Source: Neoarius graeffei (Eukaryota; Chordata; Actinopteri; Siluriformes; Ariidae). Taken from it: DNA of 64,000 bases. Shown here piece by piece: positions 31,012 to 43,245 of the stretch (positions within the stretch are counted from its first letter, which is position 1; each line of letters opens with the position of its first letter). Location of the stretch: assembly GCF_027579695.1 (NCBI RefSeq), contig NC_083570.1, positions 7,860,793 through 7,924,792 on the forward strand, written 5' to 3'. Position numbers and translations under genes: made by a program. A model generated the notes under the pieces. That model did not search any database, was not told the DNA's origin, and saw nothing but the letters and a program-made list of their open reading frames with translations.

Positions 31012-32517
31012 ATGGCTGAGGCCAGTATTTCAGTAGATCAGGACCAGTTCATGTGTCCAGTGTGTCTGGATCTCCTGAAGGATCCGGTGGCTATCCCCTG
31101 TGGTCACAGTTTCTGTAAGGTGTGTATTAATGGCTGCTGGGATCAGGAGGATCAGAAGGGCGTCTACAGCTGTCCTCAGTGCAGAGACACTTTCACGACA
31201 AGGCCTGTTCTACGCAGAAACAACATGCTGGATGAAGTGGTGGAGAAACTGAAGAAGACTGAAGTCCAAGCTGCTTCTCCTGCTCACTGTTACGCTGGAC
31301 CTGGAGATGTGGAGTGTGATTTCTGCACCGGGAGAAAACACAAAGCCGTCAAGTCCTGTCTGACGTGTTTGGCTTCTTATTGTGAAACTCATCTGAAACC
31401 TCATCAGGAAGCTCCTGCTTTGAAAAAACACACATTAATTGAAGCCTCGGTAAAACTCCAAGAGAAGATCTGCTCTGAACATGATGAAGTGCTGAAAATC
31501 TACTGTCGTACTGATCAAAAATGTATTTGCTCTTTGTGCATGTTGGAGAAACATAAAGACGATGACGCTGTTTCAGTCACAACAGAAAGAGCTGAGAAAC
31601 AGGTGAGAACTAGAAATCTTTCCAGAATTAAATCATCTTAATTATAGTTTCCCATCTAGAAACAGGTGCTTTAGTCAGTGATATGATTTGAACTTTAATT
31701 CCAATGTGTGTCTCAATCAGAAGGATTCTGTAAAAGCTGATTAAATTGTCTGTGTTCTGGTGAACAGAGTGTTAAATTTATCTTCAGTGATGGTTGTAAT
31801 CTGGTTCGGGGTGGGTTTCCTGATAACGTTGCCCTTTAGACCTAAAGAGAGAGTTGAGAGACTCTCTTAAGGGACGAACGTTGTCTCTGTGTGTGGTTTT
31901 CCGGAACTCACTCGTAAGAAGGAGTCTAAAGAGCAGCAGGATGAAGAGCGTCTTTGCAGTTCGCGTCCCCGATATAGGCATTAGTAGCTGCTAAAGGCAA
32001 TCGTACTGTCATTGCTGAAGGCATTAGTAGTTGCTAAATCCAGTCGATAAGGTCACATGGTGCTCGTTTTTAAACAAAATCTAATGAAATATAAAGTGTT
32101 TAAAATAAGATAATATATAGTATCATCTGGAAGCATTACATATATAATATGGTAATTAATTAATGAAACTATTTTATGTTTTTGGCAATTTTTTTTTATT
32201 CCAAGTGTGTTTTTAATGTAATGAACAAACATTCACATGAAAGAATGAACAAATAATAAGCTAAATAATGAGGTAAATGTGTTCCCCGTGCTCGCTCATT
32301 TCACTGTTACCCCCCAATCATGCAGTCAGGATTGTTTCAGCTGTTCTCCACAGTGCAGAGTGGGCCATGTTCTCCCTTATAAGTGCACAGAGAGAGAGAG
32401 AGAGAGAGAGGTTTTGATCTGTGTGTAGTGTGTACCGAAGGAGGTTTAATATATATAGTCAACCATATATAGAAGGTCAATTAAACCTTCTTAGGTACAC
32501 ACTACACACACATCAAA

Positions 32518-32563
<46 letters not shown>

Positions 32564-34650
32564 CCATTAGAGGTGCAGAAATGTCTCATTTATAACACTA
32601 AATTAGTTAATCACTCGCCTAATGGAGCTAAATTTGATTAAAATATAGTGATATAAATGTGACATTCTGATATCCATACGTAATTCCATAACATACTGAA
32701 ATATATTCATCGTGTTTTGTGTATATTTATTTAATAATTAACAGAGCTGGACAAAGAACCCAACTTCATTACTTAAGTCAAAGTACAGATCCCACTGGGC
32801 AAATGTTACTCCGATACAAGTGAAAGTTGGACAGTCACATTTTTAATTCAGTTAAAGTACTGCAGTATTTGCTTTTAAAAATCCTTAAGTATTAAAAGTA
32901 CATTTTCTGTCAATGCATTGTTGTATTATAGCCACAACGCTTACAAAACCTAATGCCTCTGAAACACCTGACTGGATTTACTGACTAACTTGTAGAACCT
33001 GTAGAATAAACGCCTGGTAGAATGTTACAAAATGAAACACAACTGAACTGAAAAAGACCCATTGTCATTTTTTTATTGTAACCCTCCTCCCCACCGCCAC
33101 AAAGCAGCATGGTAGTGTTCTGACCCAGCTCTGGCAGTGTGTGCACACATGTATGTGTGTGTTAATCAGGAAGACAGTGGAACAGCTGTAAATGCAGCTT
33201 GCTCAGAAAATAAAAAGGACAATCCAACCTGATTAAAACCCAGATCCGCACCTCGAGCTTAATAACGGCCCAACAGCAACTCTGCTTTAAGCAAGACAAC
33301 AAAAAAAAATGTGCAAGACCATCATCTGACATCAAAACAAAAAATTCCAGCAGTTTGTTAATGTATGTATTCATGCACATATGAATCTGCGTGTGGAATC
33401 ATCTCAGTGAAGCTCCACCTGACATGCTAGCAAACTCTTTTCAAACTCGAAATCATATTGGGCAGCTAATATTACGAGAAAAGAAAGATTTCTACTTTTT
33501 TGTTTAATTGGCAAGATTATGATAAAACATTTCTGAAAGGACTTCAGAAAACTGAATGTTATTCATGTTAGTGTAACTCCGTTTTTACATGCTAACTAAC
33601 AGTGTCCAAGTTAACTAGCTATGTGTAAACATTAGCCGTGGACAAGGCGATGGCAACTTGGCAAATCCACAGAAAGCCATTTGACTAATCAGACTGTGTA
33701 GCGATTGCAACGTTATCGCGAGCTCTAAAGCACAGACAACTTCACTGCAAGCTTTCTCTTGGAATAAAACGTTTATATTCCTCAATATGCTTCCGCAGGT
33801 CGGATGGTGAGTTTTTGTAGGCTGTGATGTGCTCCGTTTTAGGCAAACAAAGCAAACATTTAAAATGAAACGACTCTTTATTCCTTTCAGAAAACTGAAC
33901 CATGGGTTCTAGCTATAGAACCGTGGGTGTGTGCATTCCCCAGAAGAACCGCCTCCTTCCATTCTGCCATCAACTGATCGTGTTAAATAATGCTGCGGAG
34001 AAATCATTGATCTTGATTTTATCCAGTCTATGGACGTGACGTGACCCTAGTGATTACTGATAGACTGTCTCAGTGTCACCTGCGGAAAAACCAATCACGC
34101 TTTAGAAAAGAAAAGAAAAAAAACATCCACTTTCAAAGCAGCTTCATAGTAACGAGTAACGAGGACCTTGATAGAAATGTAGTGGAGTAAAAAGTACGAT
34201 ATTTGTCTTTCAAATGTCGTGAAGTTATTCATAAGTTTCCAAAAAAATACTCAAGTAAAGTACAGATACTCAAAGTGTACTTCAGTACAGAACTCAAGTA
34301 AATGTACTTCGTTACTGTCCACCTCTGATAATTAACTCGATGTATTTGCAATGTAGAAGAAAACTAATTGAACACCACCAGCAGATTCAACCCCAGTTTC
34401 CCCCGCTGACTGTGAGAGTCCCTCAGAGCCGCATGCGCATTCTGTGGATTCGGCAGCGAGCGAGTCGCTCTTTGTTTTGAACGAGTGCTCCGGGTCTCTC
34501 GTAAATTCCGAGCAAACTAAAGGACGACTTGTGCTACGATGTTGTTCGGGAAAACCACGTTAGCTTGATGATGGATCTTAAGAGGTCATTTAAAACTCTC
34601 TTGGCCTTAAGAGGCTTTCGGGAAACCCAGCCCAGATCAGTTAGTGAACA

Positions 34651-34695
<45 letters not shown>

Positions 34696-37600
34696 GAATA
34701 CATAACTTTCAGAGTGAAACATGAATGTACTTTGAACTGACATTAATATGGAACCAGTTCGCTCGTACTGTATAAAAAGCTGAATGTATTTTATTTGTCC
34801 TCAGAGTGAGTTAAAGGAGGAGCAGATGAAATCCCAGCAGAGAATCCAGGAGAAGCAGAAGAAGGTGCAGGAGCTGAAACAGGCTGTGAACACTATAAAG
34901 GTGAGCAGTGAGCAGAGACAGAGCTGCTCCTAGAAACACACACAACATGGACAACGAGTCATTTACAGTCCCAGTAAGAGAGGGAATGATAGATGAGCTT
35001 TAAATCTTTTGTGTGTGTGTCCGAACAGCTCAGTGCACAGACAGCAGTGGAGGACAGTGAGAGGATCTTTACTGAGCTGATCAGCTCCATGGAGAAAAAG
35101 CGCTGGGAGGTGACGGAGCTGATCAGAGATCAGGAGAAGGCTGAACTGAGTCGAGCTGAACGACTCCTGGAGCAACTGGAGCAGGAGATTGCTGATCTTC
35201 AGAGGAGAGTCACTGAGCTGGAGCAGCTTTCACACACACACGATCACATCCATTTCCTCCAGGTAACACTCACTGTCTGATCTACAGAGCCAGCTGTTCC
35301 TCACACACTCTCTAAAACACCTCTCATTAAGGGAACAATAAATGTCCCTGTCTGACATCACAAGTGGGTTTTACATTTCATTTGCTTTCTGTAGGTTTTA
35401 GCTTCTGGACGTCGCTCTCCTCAAAATCAGAGACCAGATTTTCACACATCCAGCGTCACTGTCCATCAACATCTCTCATTTGATGGAGTGAGGAATTCTC
35501 TCTCAGATCTGAAAAAGAGACTCGAGGAATTCTGTGAGAAGGAATTCAACAAAATCCCTCCACATGGTAAGAGGAGCTGTTCCTGCTGGAGAAACACAGT
35601 GATGTGTTATTTCTTAGCGATGCTCCTGCTTTCTTTTCTGCAGACACTTTATTCACCCGACACTTTGAACTAAAACACTGATTTAAAATGAATAAACTGA
35701 CTGGATCACTTTAAACTCTTTCCATCTTTTACACAAACTCATGTTTCTATTTTTCTCTCCACAGCTGCAGCAGTTCAGATCATTTCAGAACCAGAACCAC
35801 AGAGCAGAGAAGACTTTCTGAAATGTACATCTAACACACACACGTCTAGGCCTGTCATGATCACAAATTTTGTTGGACGATATATTCTCAGAAATTATTG
35901 CGATAAACGATATTATTGTTGATGTCTTTTCAAGACAATTTTATGCCACTAGTAAAATAATAATGATCATGCAAATACACCCTTTCATAGAACAGTAAAC
36001 TTTTTAATTAAGTCAACTTATTCAATTCAACAGTGGAATGTAAAAAATAAATATAAATAAATAAGCTAAAGAAATAAAACAACAATCAAACAAAACCACT
36101 CACAACAAAAACAATAAATAAAATACAATTTATGGTTCTTAAAAATTACACTGAAGTGAATATTAACTTGGCACAGGGTAATAAAAAGACATTCTTTTCT
36201 TCACAGGCAACATTCTGCCAATCCAGTTTCTCAAAGATTAGTACCCAGATCAACAAAAAGTGCAAAGTAACAACGTATTGCCAGCTGTCATTTGGATAAA
36301 AGTCACAACAATTAGAACGAGATAACATGTAGGCAAGGGCGTAGGTTTGGTATTAACATTGGTGGGGACAAAAACCCAATGCCAACCCCCAGTGGTGCCA
36401 AGTTCAGGTCAACATTAGAGGGTCACAATATTTTTGCTCCGTTGTGTTCCACCAAAAGAGTCTCCATCATCTCTCCAAAGGCCAGACTTTTAACATTTGA
36501 AGTTCAGAACTGTAGTAATTCATGAATAATACTAATAATAATAATAATAATAATAATAATATGAAATCCATTTGATTAACTGCAAATCTTGCATGTGATG
36601 ATGAACTCATTCTACCAATTTGCAAATGTGTTTTCCAAGCTGTTACAATGTCCAACTTGAAAGAAATAATATGGACACTACAACAAGTACCAAAGACACG
36701 CTTTAGGGGGAAAAAGCTTTTGTTTTACTTCAAAGATGGTTACACATTAACAAGAAGCAAAAACCCCTAAAGAAAAAGGACCAGGTGACTAACGACAGAG
36801 CATACAGGAAAAAGTAAAAGAAAACCTCAATTTATCTGACTAGATTTTAGAGTATACCCTCGCTCGCGAGTCATCACCGCACAGGCGCCGTAATGCAAAG
36901 AAAAATGTGGTCTTCCGGTCCACTACCTTACCTGCTCTCACTAACTGATCTAATAACGTGAGGAAAGTAGTCACCTGGGACGGAACAAAGAATACAAAGT
37001 AACAAGACTAACAAAAATAGAACTAACAACACTAAAGCAATAATTAACACAATAAACAATATTAGAAAAGGTGCGAAACGTGTGTGTGCCGGCGTCTGCC
37101 CAAACGAACGACCAGAGAGAGCCCCCGCCATCTTGACAAGGGTGGCCTTAAATAGGGGCTTGGCTGCAGCAGACCAATAGGGAAGCCGGTCATGGAAAGT
37201 CAGGATAGGCTATCTGAAAACAATGAGAGCGCAGCACAAGCCAACGGCAAAAGCATTACAAGGCATTGACAAAAACATAACAAATCCATGTAACACAAGC
37301 GAATACCGCACTGACTGTCGGGAGGGTGTATGTTCCTTTCCCTCATAAATGGAAATAAAACCCATCCGGGGCCTTAAACACTGCGTTCCATGAGGCTGGC
37401 AGGGGGAGTCGCTCTCTTCTGTGGGATCTTTAACTAGTTTTAGAATGCTAGTTTAAGCTGATGTGTGATTGATCTAACGGTAAAACAGCACGAGGGCTCG
37501 AGAACTTTGACAGGTTACAATTTTACTTCAGGGTTGCCAGATACTGCTGACCTTTTCCAGCCCAAATTATGTTCAAAACCCACCAAAATGTAAAATGTAC

Positions 37601-40600
37601 TTGATGCCTATCTTGTAAAGTAAAAATATGCAGCTAAAGTCCAGTATACTATTTGTAAATCGAACAAATAGCAGCATGAGCCCGTCAGTGCTGGAGGTGA
37701 AGAATCTGCTGTCTGGTACTCGGCTCCGTGTGGTTCAATCAGATTATAGCTCTGCAATCATCTGCTGTGTTCTGAATCCTACATGCACCAGTAGGTGGCG
37801 CACACGCATCATATTATGTAGGCTATGTTAGGCTACGATGCATATCTAACATCTGCATTGCTGAGGTTATCTCATCTCATCTCATCTCATCTCATCTCAT
37901 TATCTCTAGCCGCTTTATCCTTCTACATTATTTATCTTTTTATCCTGTTTGTTTTATTAATTTTATAGGCCTAGTTATTCTGCTTAATTTATTTTTGTCT
38001 ACATCCATGTATTTTCTTCATCTGTTATCCTGATTTTTGTGGATTTGTTAGATTGTACCTGTTTTATATACTTCAATTAAAAAAAAAAAGTGAGGCTCCG
38101 ATGCATGGCTGAATGTAACATGAGAAGAGAAAATGGAGAATGGATTGCGTCATTCTTATTTACTAGTTTATGAGTTCAGTTTCTGCACTACATTACACAC
38201 ATTCATATTAGTCTTACAGTTACATCGACATTGTTTTGTTTAAATAATACTTAATGAGATAAATGTTTGTTAATGATCAATTTAAGCCAATGCTCGATTT
38301 TGGTTGTTTAAAATACCTAAGAGGTGCTGGGTAAACTAGGTCTTTGTGTCGTGTGATGCCCGCGATCTCTGATTGGGTCACAGAAGTGTTTAATATGGAT
38401 TGGATTGGATCGGGGCGATTTCTCAGAGACAACAAGGGAAGCCGAACTTCCTCTAAAATTCTCTCCCCAAACTGCGGCGTCTACGACGTTGAATTCTCAT
38501 TAAAACAATAACTTGCATAACATAATATATGCCCAAGATTGTATTTACGTTCATAACTATCCCTACGGGCGGCACGGTGGTGTAGTGGTTAGCGCTGTTG
38601 CCTCACAGCAAGAAGGTCCTGGGTTCGAGCCCCGGGGCCGGCGAGGGCCTTTCTGTGTGGAGTTTGCATGTTCTCCGCGTGTCCGCGTGGGTTTCCTCCG
38701 GGTGCTCCGGTTTCCCCCACAGTCCAAAGACATGCAGGTTAGGTTAACCGGTGACTCTAAATTGACCATAGGTGTGAATGTGAGTGTGAATGGTTGTCTG
38801 TGTCTATGTGTCAGCCCTGTGATGACCTGGCGACTTGTCCAGGGTGTACCCCGCCTTTCGCCCATAGTCAGCTGGGATAGGCTCCAGCTTGCCTGCGACC
38901 CTGTAGAAGGATAAAGCGGCTAGAGATAATGAGATGAGATGAGAACTATCCCTACGTCATCCTGTATCTTATTTGAGTGATGTCTGACGAACTTGCAGTG
39001 CGCTACGAGAATCACCTTTGCTGCCAGGCTGTAACCTTTCTTATTTCAATGGGCTCTATGGACTGGCAGCCGGGTATCCGTTGCAGTCTACGAGACGGCT
39101 CTGAACAGCCAATTTCGGCTAGTTGTTATTGGTTAAAATCGACAAAATCGTCACTTCCGGGGAAGCCGGGTATCTCTGGGGGTAAACGGGACATGGGCGG
39201 GCCAAGAAGCTGGGCTGATAAAGGATTATTGGAGGTGGTGTTTGAAAGACATGAGGAGGGCACTCGCTGTACTTCGGCGAGGAACACGGAAGCATGATCA
39301 GTCAGTCCCTAGCGGATGTCGAGAAAGTGTAGTTGTGTGCCAAAGTGTTGTCCGAATTTCTTTTCATATAAATGTTTCTTCTCATTGATGTCTCTGTGCA
39401 TTACTCTGTAAATAAATGTAAATATTACTCATTGTGCTCCGTTAACTTTCATCCATTCTATCAGTTTGATAATTTGTGAATTCACTCGTTTATTTCATTT
39501 GTAGTTCAATCAACGTGGTTGTAGGCTAGCTTGAGCCTTATTGGGATCTGCAGTGCTAGCTGCTAACAGCTGGTATCTATCTGCTATCATGGCAAAGTAC
39601 GGTCAGTCATTTTGCCCCGCCCCCGCCTCGCGCTCCGTCCAGTGCGGTAGTGATGTCCCGTTGCTCGCGCGCCACAGCAGAGACCCGCGTGACCTTCAGC
39701 CGGTACAGTCGCTGTTCTTTTACCACCTCCGTTATTCTCATCTTTCCGGTGCGTTCTTGATTTTTCCATTGTGTCCTATTTTGCCATATAAAATAGCCAA
39801 AATGGTATCGTATTATTCATATTTAAGTAAATAATCAATTGTCATCATAACTTGGCATTTTTAACCCAATCAATCAAAAAGAGGAAATTTTTTTTCAATA
39901 TTTTCAAAAAATTTTACAAACACATTTGAATTGTAATAAAAAAAATTCCACAGCAGAGGCCAGATAAAGCAAGACGCTATCTTTATTCTTATTAAACATG
40001 ATAAAAGAAACATTGAGTGTAAAGGCCAATTTATGCTGACAACCCAGTCCTCGCAGATAGCGTCGCAGACAGTGTCTGCATAGCCCCCCACCTTTGCAGA
40101 TGCTCTGTGCGCACCTCCCAAAAATTGTGACCACCGCAGAAGCCTCGCAGACAAGAGGGCTCTGATTGGTCCACTCTACATCCGCTGTACACGCACTTCC
40201 ACTTCCCTACTTTCCCGGTTTGTTTTGTTTTCACGACCGCCATTTTTAAAAACACGAGCGAAGATGGAGCAGCACGAAGAGCGGTTGATTGAGGAAGTAC
40301 GTACATCTATACGACTCCAGTTCTAGTCATTATAAAAAAAAAAAGTTCTAGTCATTATAAGTAACCGGAGGATAAACACTCCATAACCACACCCACCAAC
40401 TACTCCTAGCGACTTCGCGCCCCCTTGCGTTGTGCCGGTGAATAACATCACGCACGCCTATTACTCTCCGCTCAACGATAAATTACAACTGTCTGCGAAA
40501 AGCTATCTGCGAAAGCCTTGTCGCAAGAGCATGCAGAGGCCTTTAGGTAAATGCAAAAAAAAAAAAAATAGTAAAATTAGAAAATTTATTTTTTGACTAT

Positions 40601-41619
40601 AATGTCCCAAATGAGAGGCCAGTTTCTGAGACAGACCCACATAACAAATTGACTCATGACAAATAACAAATAATTGAAAAATTGTATTACGTAGACCTAA
40701 AACTGAGCTTCGCATATTTCAAAGCCCACCAGCCGCCACTGGATTGGATGTAGATTAGTGGACGGAGATAGTACATAGAATGTGCTGCATCAAAGTCCTT
40801 CTAAGGCTGTAGAAGTGTCTCTGGCTGCATTCTCACACAGAACATTCGTGCGAAATGTTTATAAACATCTGATAAAAACCCGCCGAAAAAACGTCGAAAC
40901 CGCCCAATCTGGCAACACTGTTTTACTTGGCAACGGAATGCATCTGAATTCTGATTGGTTGTTGTATCTGAATTCTGATTGGTTGTTGTACAGAGAAAAG
41001 TTTTCACTGCAACCGAACTGCTGTTTTCGTGACCACGCCCCCAGCGCGGATATTCATGTTCACATTGTTCAGTTTGTTTTTCTCTTTTATTTTAGATTTC
41101 TGTTATCTGACTCTGGATCCCAACACGGCACATCACCTCATTCTGTCTGAGAAGAACAGAGCGGTGAGAGGCAGTGAGAGAGAGCAGCGTTACTCTGATC
41201 ATCCAGAGAGATTTGATTCCTGCAGGCAGGTGTTGTGTAAGGAGAGTGTGTGTGGACGCTGTTACTGGGAGGTGGAGTGGAGCGGTGCTGCTGTGTTCAT
41301 ATCAGTCTCATATAAAGACATCAGCAGGAAAGGACGGGGTGATGAGTGTCGGTTTGGACTCAACAATCAGTCCTGGAGTCTGCGGTGTTCTTCTTCTTCT
41401 CTCTCTTTCTGTCACAACAGCATTAAGACTGATCTCAGAGTTCCATCAGCCTCCAGAATAGGAGTGTATGTGGATCACAGTGCAGGAACTCTGTCCTTCT
41501 ACAGCGTCTCTGACACGATGAAGCTCCTCCACAGAGTCCACACCACATTCACTCAGCCTCTATACGCTGGGTTTGGGCTCAACTTGATTTCTACAGTGAG
41601 ATTGTGTGATCCAGAATAA
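31012..41619 (+). CDS. finTRIM E3 ubiquitin ligase, complete six-exon gene (copy 1)
   Basis: Coding exons 31012-31602, 34805-34900, 35029-35262, 35395-35566, 35765-35824 and 41096-41619 join in phase to 558 codons plus stop, each bounded by ag and gt. Exon 1 holds a RING finger (Cys15, Cys18, Cys30, His32, Cys35, Cys38, Cys54, Cys57), a first B-box (from Cys102) and a second (from Cys154). Exons 2-4 encode a coiled coil rich in Glu, Lys and Gln. Exon 5 is a 60-bp linker (FLK|Y). Exon 6 is a PRY-SPRY domain (YLTLDPNTAHHLILSE, YWEVEWSG, GVYVDHSAGTLSFYSV) ending in AATAAA, which overlaps the stop codon. This architecture and exon pattern is that of the fish finTRIM (ftr) family, whose members are thought to act in antiviral defence as cytoplasmic E3 ligases. 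Nothing breaks the frame. B-box 2 has Asp184 where His is usual. The start at 31012 is preferred over an upstream in-frame ATG because the intervening CT repeat varies between copies. Confidence 0.9.
32389..32557. repeat. Long inverted repeat (hairpin) with GA/CT arms
   Basis: The left arm (GA)n-gttttgatctgtgtgtagtg and the right arm cactacacacacatcaaaac-(CT)n are imperfect reverse complements around an AT-rich loop. The structure is kept in the second copy at 62916-63074. Confidence 0.85.
32742..34327. mobile_element. Non-autonomous hAT element in finTRIM intron 1
   Basis: It begins cagagctggacaaagaaccc and ends tactgtccacctctg, giving terminal inverted repeats CAGAGSTGGACA. A perfect 8-bp target duplication ataattaa flanks it (32734-32741 and 34328-34335). 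Its subterminal parts consist of degenerate acttaagtacaaag-type motifs. No transposase was found. The element is also in the second copy (from 63275), so it precedes the duplication. Confidence 0.85.
36533..36560. repeat. (AAT)n microsatellite
   Basis: About nine ATA/AAT units in intron 5. Confidence 0.9.
37869..37926 (-). repeat. SINE 3'-tail fragment
   Basis: A short minus-strand fragment of the SINE: (ATCTC)n followed by attatctctagccgctttat. The rest is absent. Confidence 0.7.
38567..38943 (+). mobile_element. Full-length tRNA-derived SINE
   Basis: Complete plus-strand copy. The head has an A box (tggtgtagtggttagcg) and a B box (gggttcgagcccc) at tRNA-like spacing, then a body and the (GATGA)n tail. 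A 12-bp target duplication aactatccctac lies at 38555-38566 and 38944-38955. The intact promoter and clean duplication point to a fairly recent insertion in finTRIM intron 5. Confidence 0.92.
40020..40545. mobile_element. MITE with TAAAGGCC inverted ends (Harbinger-like)
   Basis: The left end taaaggccaatttatgctga and the reverse complement of the right end (taaaggcctctgcatgctct) match imperfectly over ~50 bp, including a shared tcgcagatag block. No coding capacity. Assignment to PIF/Harbinger is from memory of similar fish MITEs. Confidence 0.5.
40942..40989. repeat. Tandem repeat, 24 bp x 2
   Basis: Two adjacent copies of a unit starting atctgaattctgattggttg lie about 100 bp upstream of the SPRY exon. 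Confidence 0.85.
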
Positions 41620-41919
41620 AAGTGTGTAGTGTTTTCTGTAAAATTCCTGCACGTTGCCACGTTGTTGCTCAGTCGTCTGTTTCACTAGAACACAATCCAG
41701 CTGCACAAAAACACTCATTTTAATATTTAAATTAAAACAGATGAATAATTTAAAATAATTAAAAAGGAAATGTTAAAAATTAACTGTCAGACAAGAAACT
41801 CGTCAAATTTAAAAAGAAAATGATCTCATGACCTTCGCATTATAAAGTTGTGTTTGTTTCATATTATTCCACAAGGTTAAGTACGCTCGCATTTGTGGAC
41901 ATAAAATAATTTTGGTGAA

Positions 41920-42880
41920 ATTGGACAGCCTTGTCTGAGTCCACGTAACATCTTAAATTTGTGTCATTAAAGGGTTAAGGGAGATATAACTAAATATCAT
42001 TGCGAAATATTTTAATAACCTTGCAGAGCCCTTTTCCAAATCCAAGATTTGAGTTTTATAAACATAAAATCATGCTCCACAGTGTCGAATGCTTTGAAAA
42101 AGTCTAGAAATAAGACTCTGATTGAATAACTGATTGGTAATCAATCATATCCAGAATCAGTCAGACGTGGTTTTGAATATATTTTCCCTTCATGAAGGCT
42201 GATTGATATTCGTCTACAAGTTTTACAAGTCCACGCTTTAGACGATTAGCAGATACTAAGGCAAGTAATTTATAATCATTGCATAGTAAGGTTATAGGTC
42301 TCCAATTGTCTAGCAACAAGTCTTTTTTGGGTTTTGGTAGCAAGGTTATTAAGCCTGTCTTCATAGTCAGGGATAAACATCCTTTGTGAATGCATTCTAA
42401 AAATGCTCTATATAATTTTTTTAATATCCACCCAAAAGTATTTTACAAATTCAGATGTTAAGCCATCAATTCCTGGTGATTTGCCATTTTTCATTTGTTT
42501 TAATGCAATTTCAATTATAGTTAATTCCTCATCAAGTGTATGTTTGTCTTCATCCAGTTTTTTGATGTCATCATTGATGGGATAAAATAAGACATCACAG
42601 TCTGATTTATTAAATTTAAGTTACAATAAACGAGCCAAATTTCATCCTGTACTCATTTCTGATCTATTATATATGATTGGTCATAAGCTTACTCATTTTT
42701 TTCTTAGTTTGTCTTTGTTTTTCAAGTCCGAAGAAATACGATGAACTTTTTTCACCCTGTTCGATCCATCCAGCTCTTGATCGAGTGGAAGCTCCATTTG
42801 CCTTTATTGTGTACATTTCGTCTAGTTGAGACTGCAGTGACTAATTCTGAAATGTTTAAGGATAGTTGTATGTTATTTAC
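41920..42880 (-). mobile_element. Tx1/L1-like LINE ORF2 fragment
   Basis: The minus strand encodes an RT start: an upstream segment with KNGKSPGIDG, then TGLITLLPKPKKDLLLDNWR and PITLLCNDYKLLALVSANRL, QSAFMKGKYIQNHV. These are fingers/palm motifs of Tx1/L1 elements. Downstream frames are broken and the catalytic region is not intact, so this is a dead fragment. It lies just after the finTRIM gene in opposite orientation. Confidence 0.7.
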
Positions 42881-42944
42881 TAATGTATTAATTTTACATG
42901 ATCTTCAGTTTTCTTAAATTATACAAATTCATGTAAAATGACTA

Positions 42945-43245
42945 ATTATATATGTAGCCTGGTATATTAAAGTTTGTCCATACAAACAATATGAACACTT
43001 CTCTAATTTTTAGGTAAATTTTTATATTCACATGTAATTATACATTCAACCTGTAATTAAATGTGGCTTTTTATATAAAGGTTTGTCCATACTAACAACC
43101 TAACGTTTTTCTCTGTAATAAGGTAAAGATTAGTTTTATATCCATATATTTTTCCATTAAACTAATTAAATATGTAGCTCATTATATAAAGGTTTACATG
43201 CATGTCCATACTGATGTTTTTCTCTGTCATGTTAAGGTAAATCTT
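42945..43245. repeat. Degenerate minisatellite, three units of roughly 100 bp
   Basis: A block with tatataaaggtttgtccatac, then ttctctgtaa and aggtaaa, recurs three times with drift (around 42955, 43060 and 43170). Confidence 0.55.

Larger units (their letters stand above)
20926..33452. repeat. Segmental duplication, copy 1 (pairs with 56640-64000)
   Basis: Tc1 end, I-type LINE, finTRIM upstream region, exon 1 and intron 1 reappear in the same order and orientation at 56640-64000. Divergence by eye is roughly 2-7% outside exon 1. ERV-B (21047-27750) and the SINE at 29494-29849 are found only in this copy. Confidence 0.9.
31603..34804. other. finTRIM copy 1 intron 1
   Basis: A 3.2-kb intron with GT/AG ends. 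It contains a MITE-like end near 31797 (ggttcggggtgggtttcc) whose likely partner is near 34620 (gggaaacccagcccagatca), a 160-bp inverted repeat, and a complete hAT element. No exon was found in it. Confidence 0.7.
35825..41095. other. finTRIM copy 1 intron 5, repeat-filled
   Basis: A 5.3-kb intron. It holds a fish MITE-like block from ~35848 (cctgtcatgatcacaaattt), an AAT microsatellite (36533-36560), SINE pieces, a Harbinger-like MITE and a short tandem repeat. Several small frames in it have no protein signature and are not called. Confidence 0.7.

Noticed and set aside
38568-38645. Functional tRNA gene
   Set aside because: A and B boxes are present, but the cloverleaf is imperfect and the sequence is the head of a repeated SINE with target duplications.
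39541-39834. 97-codon frame in finTRIM intron 5
   Set aside because: No family signature, it lies in repeat-rich intron, and it is not supported by splice context.
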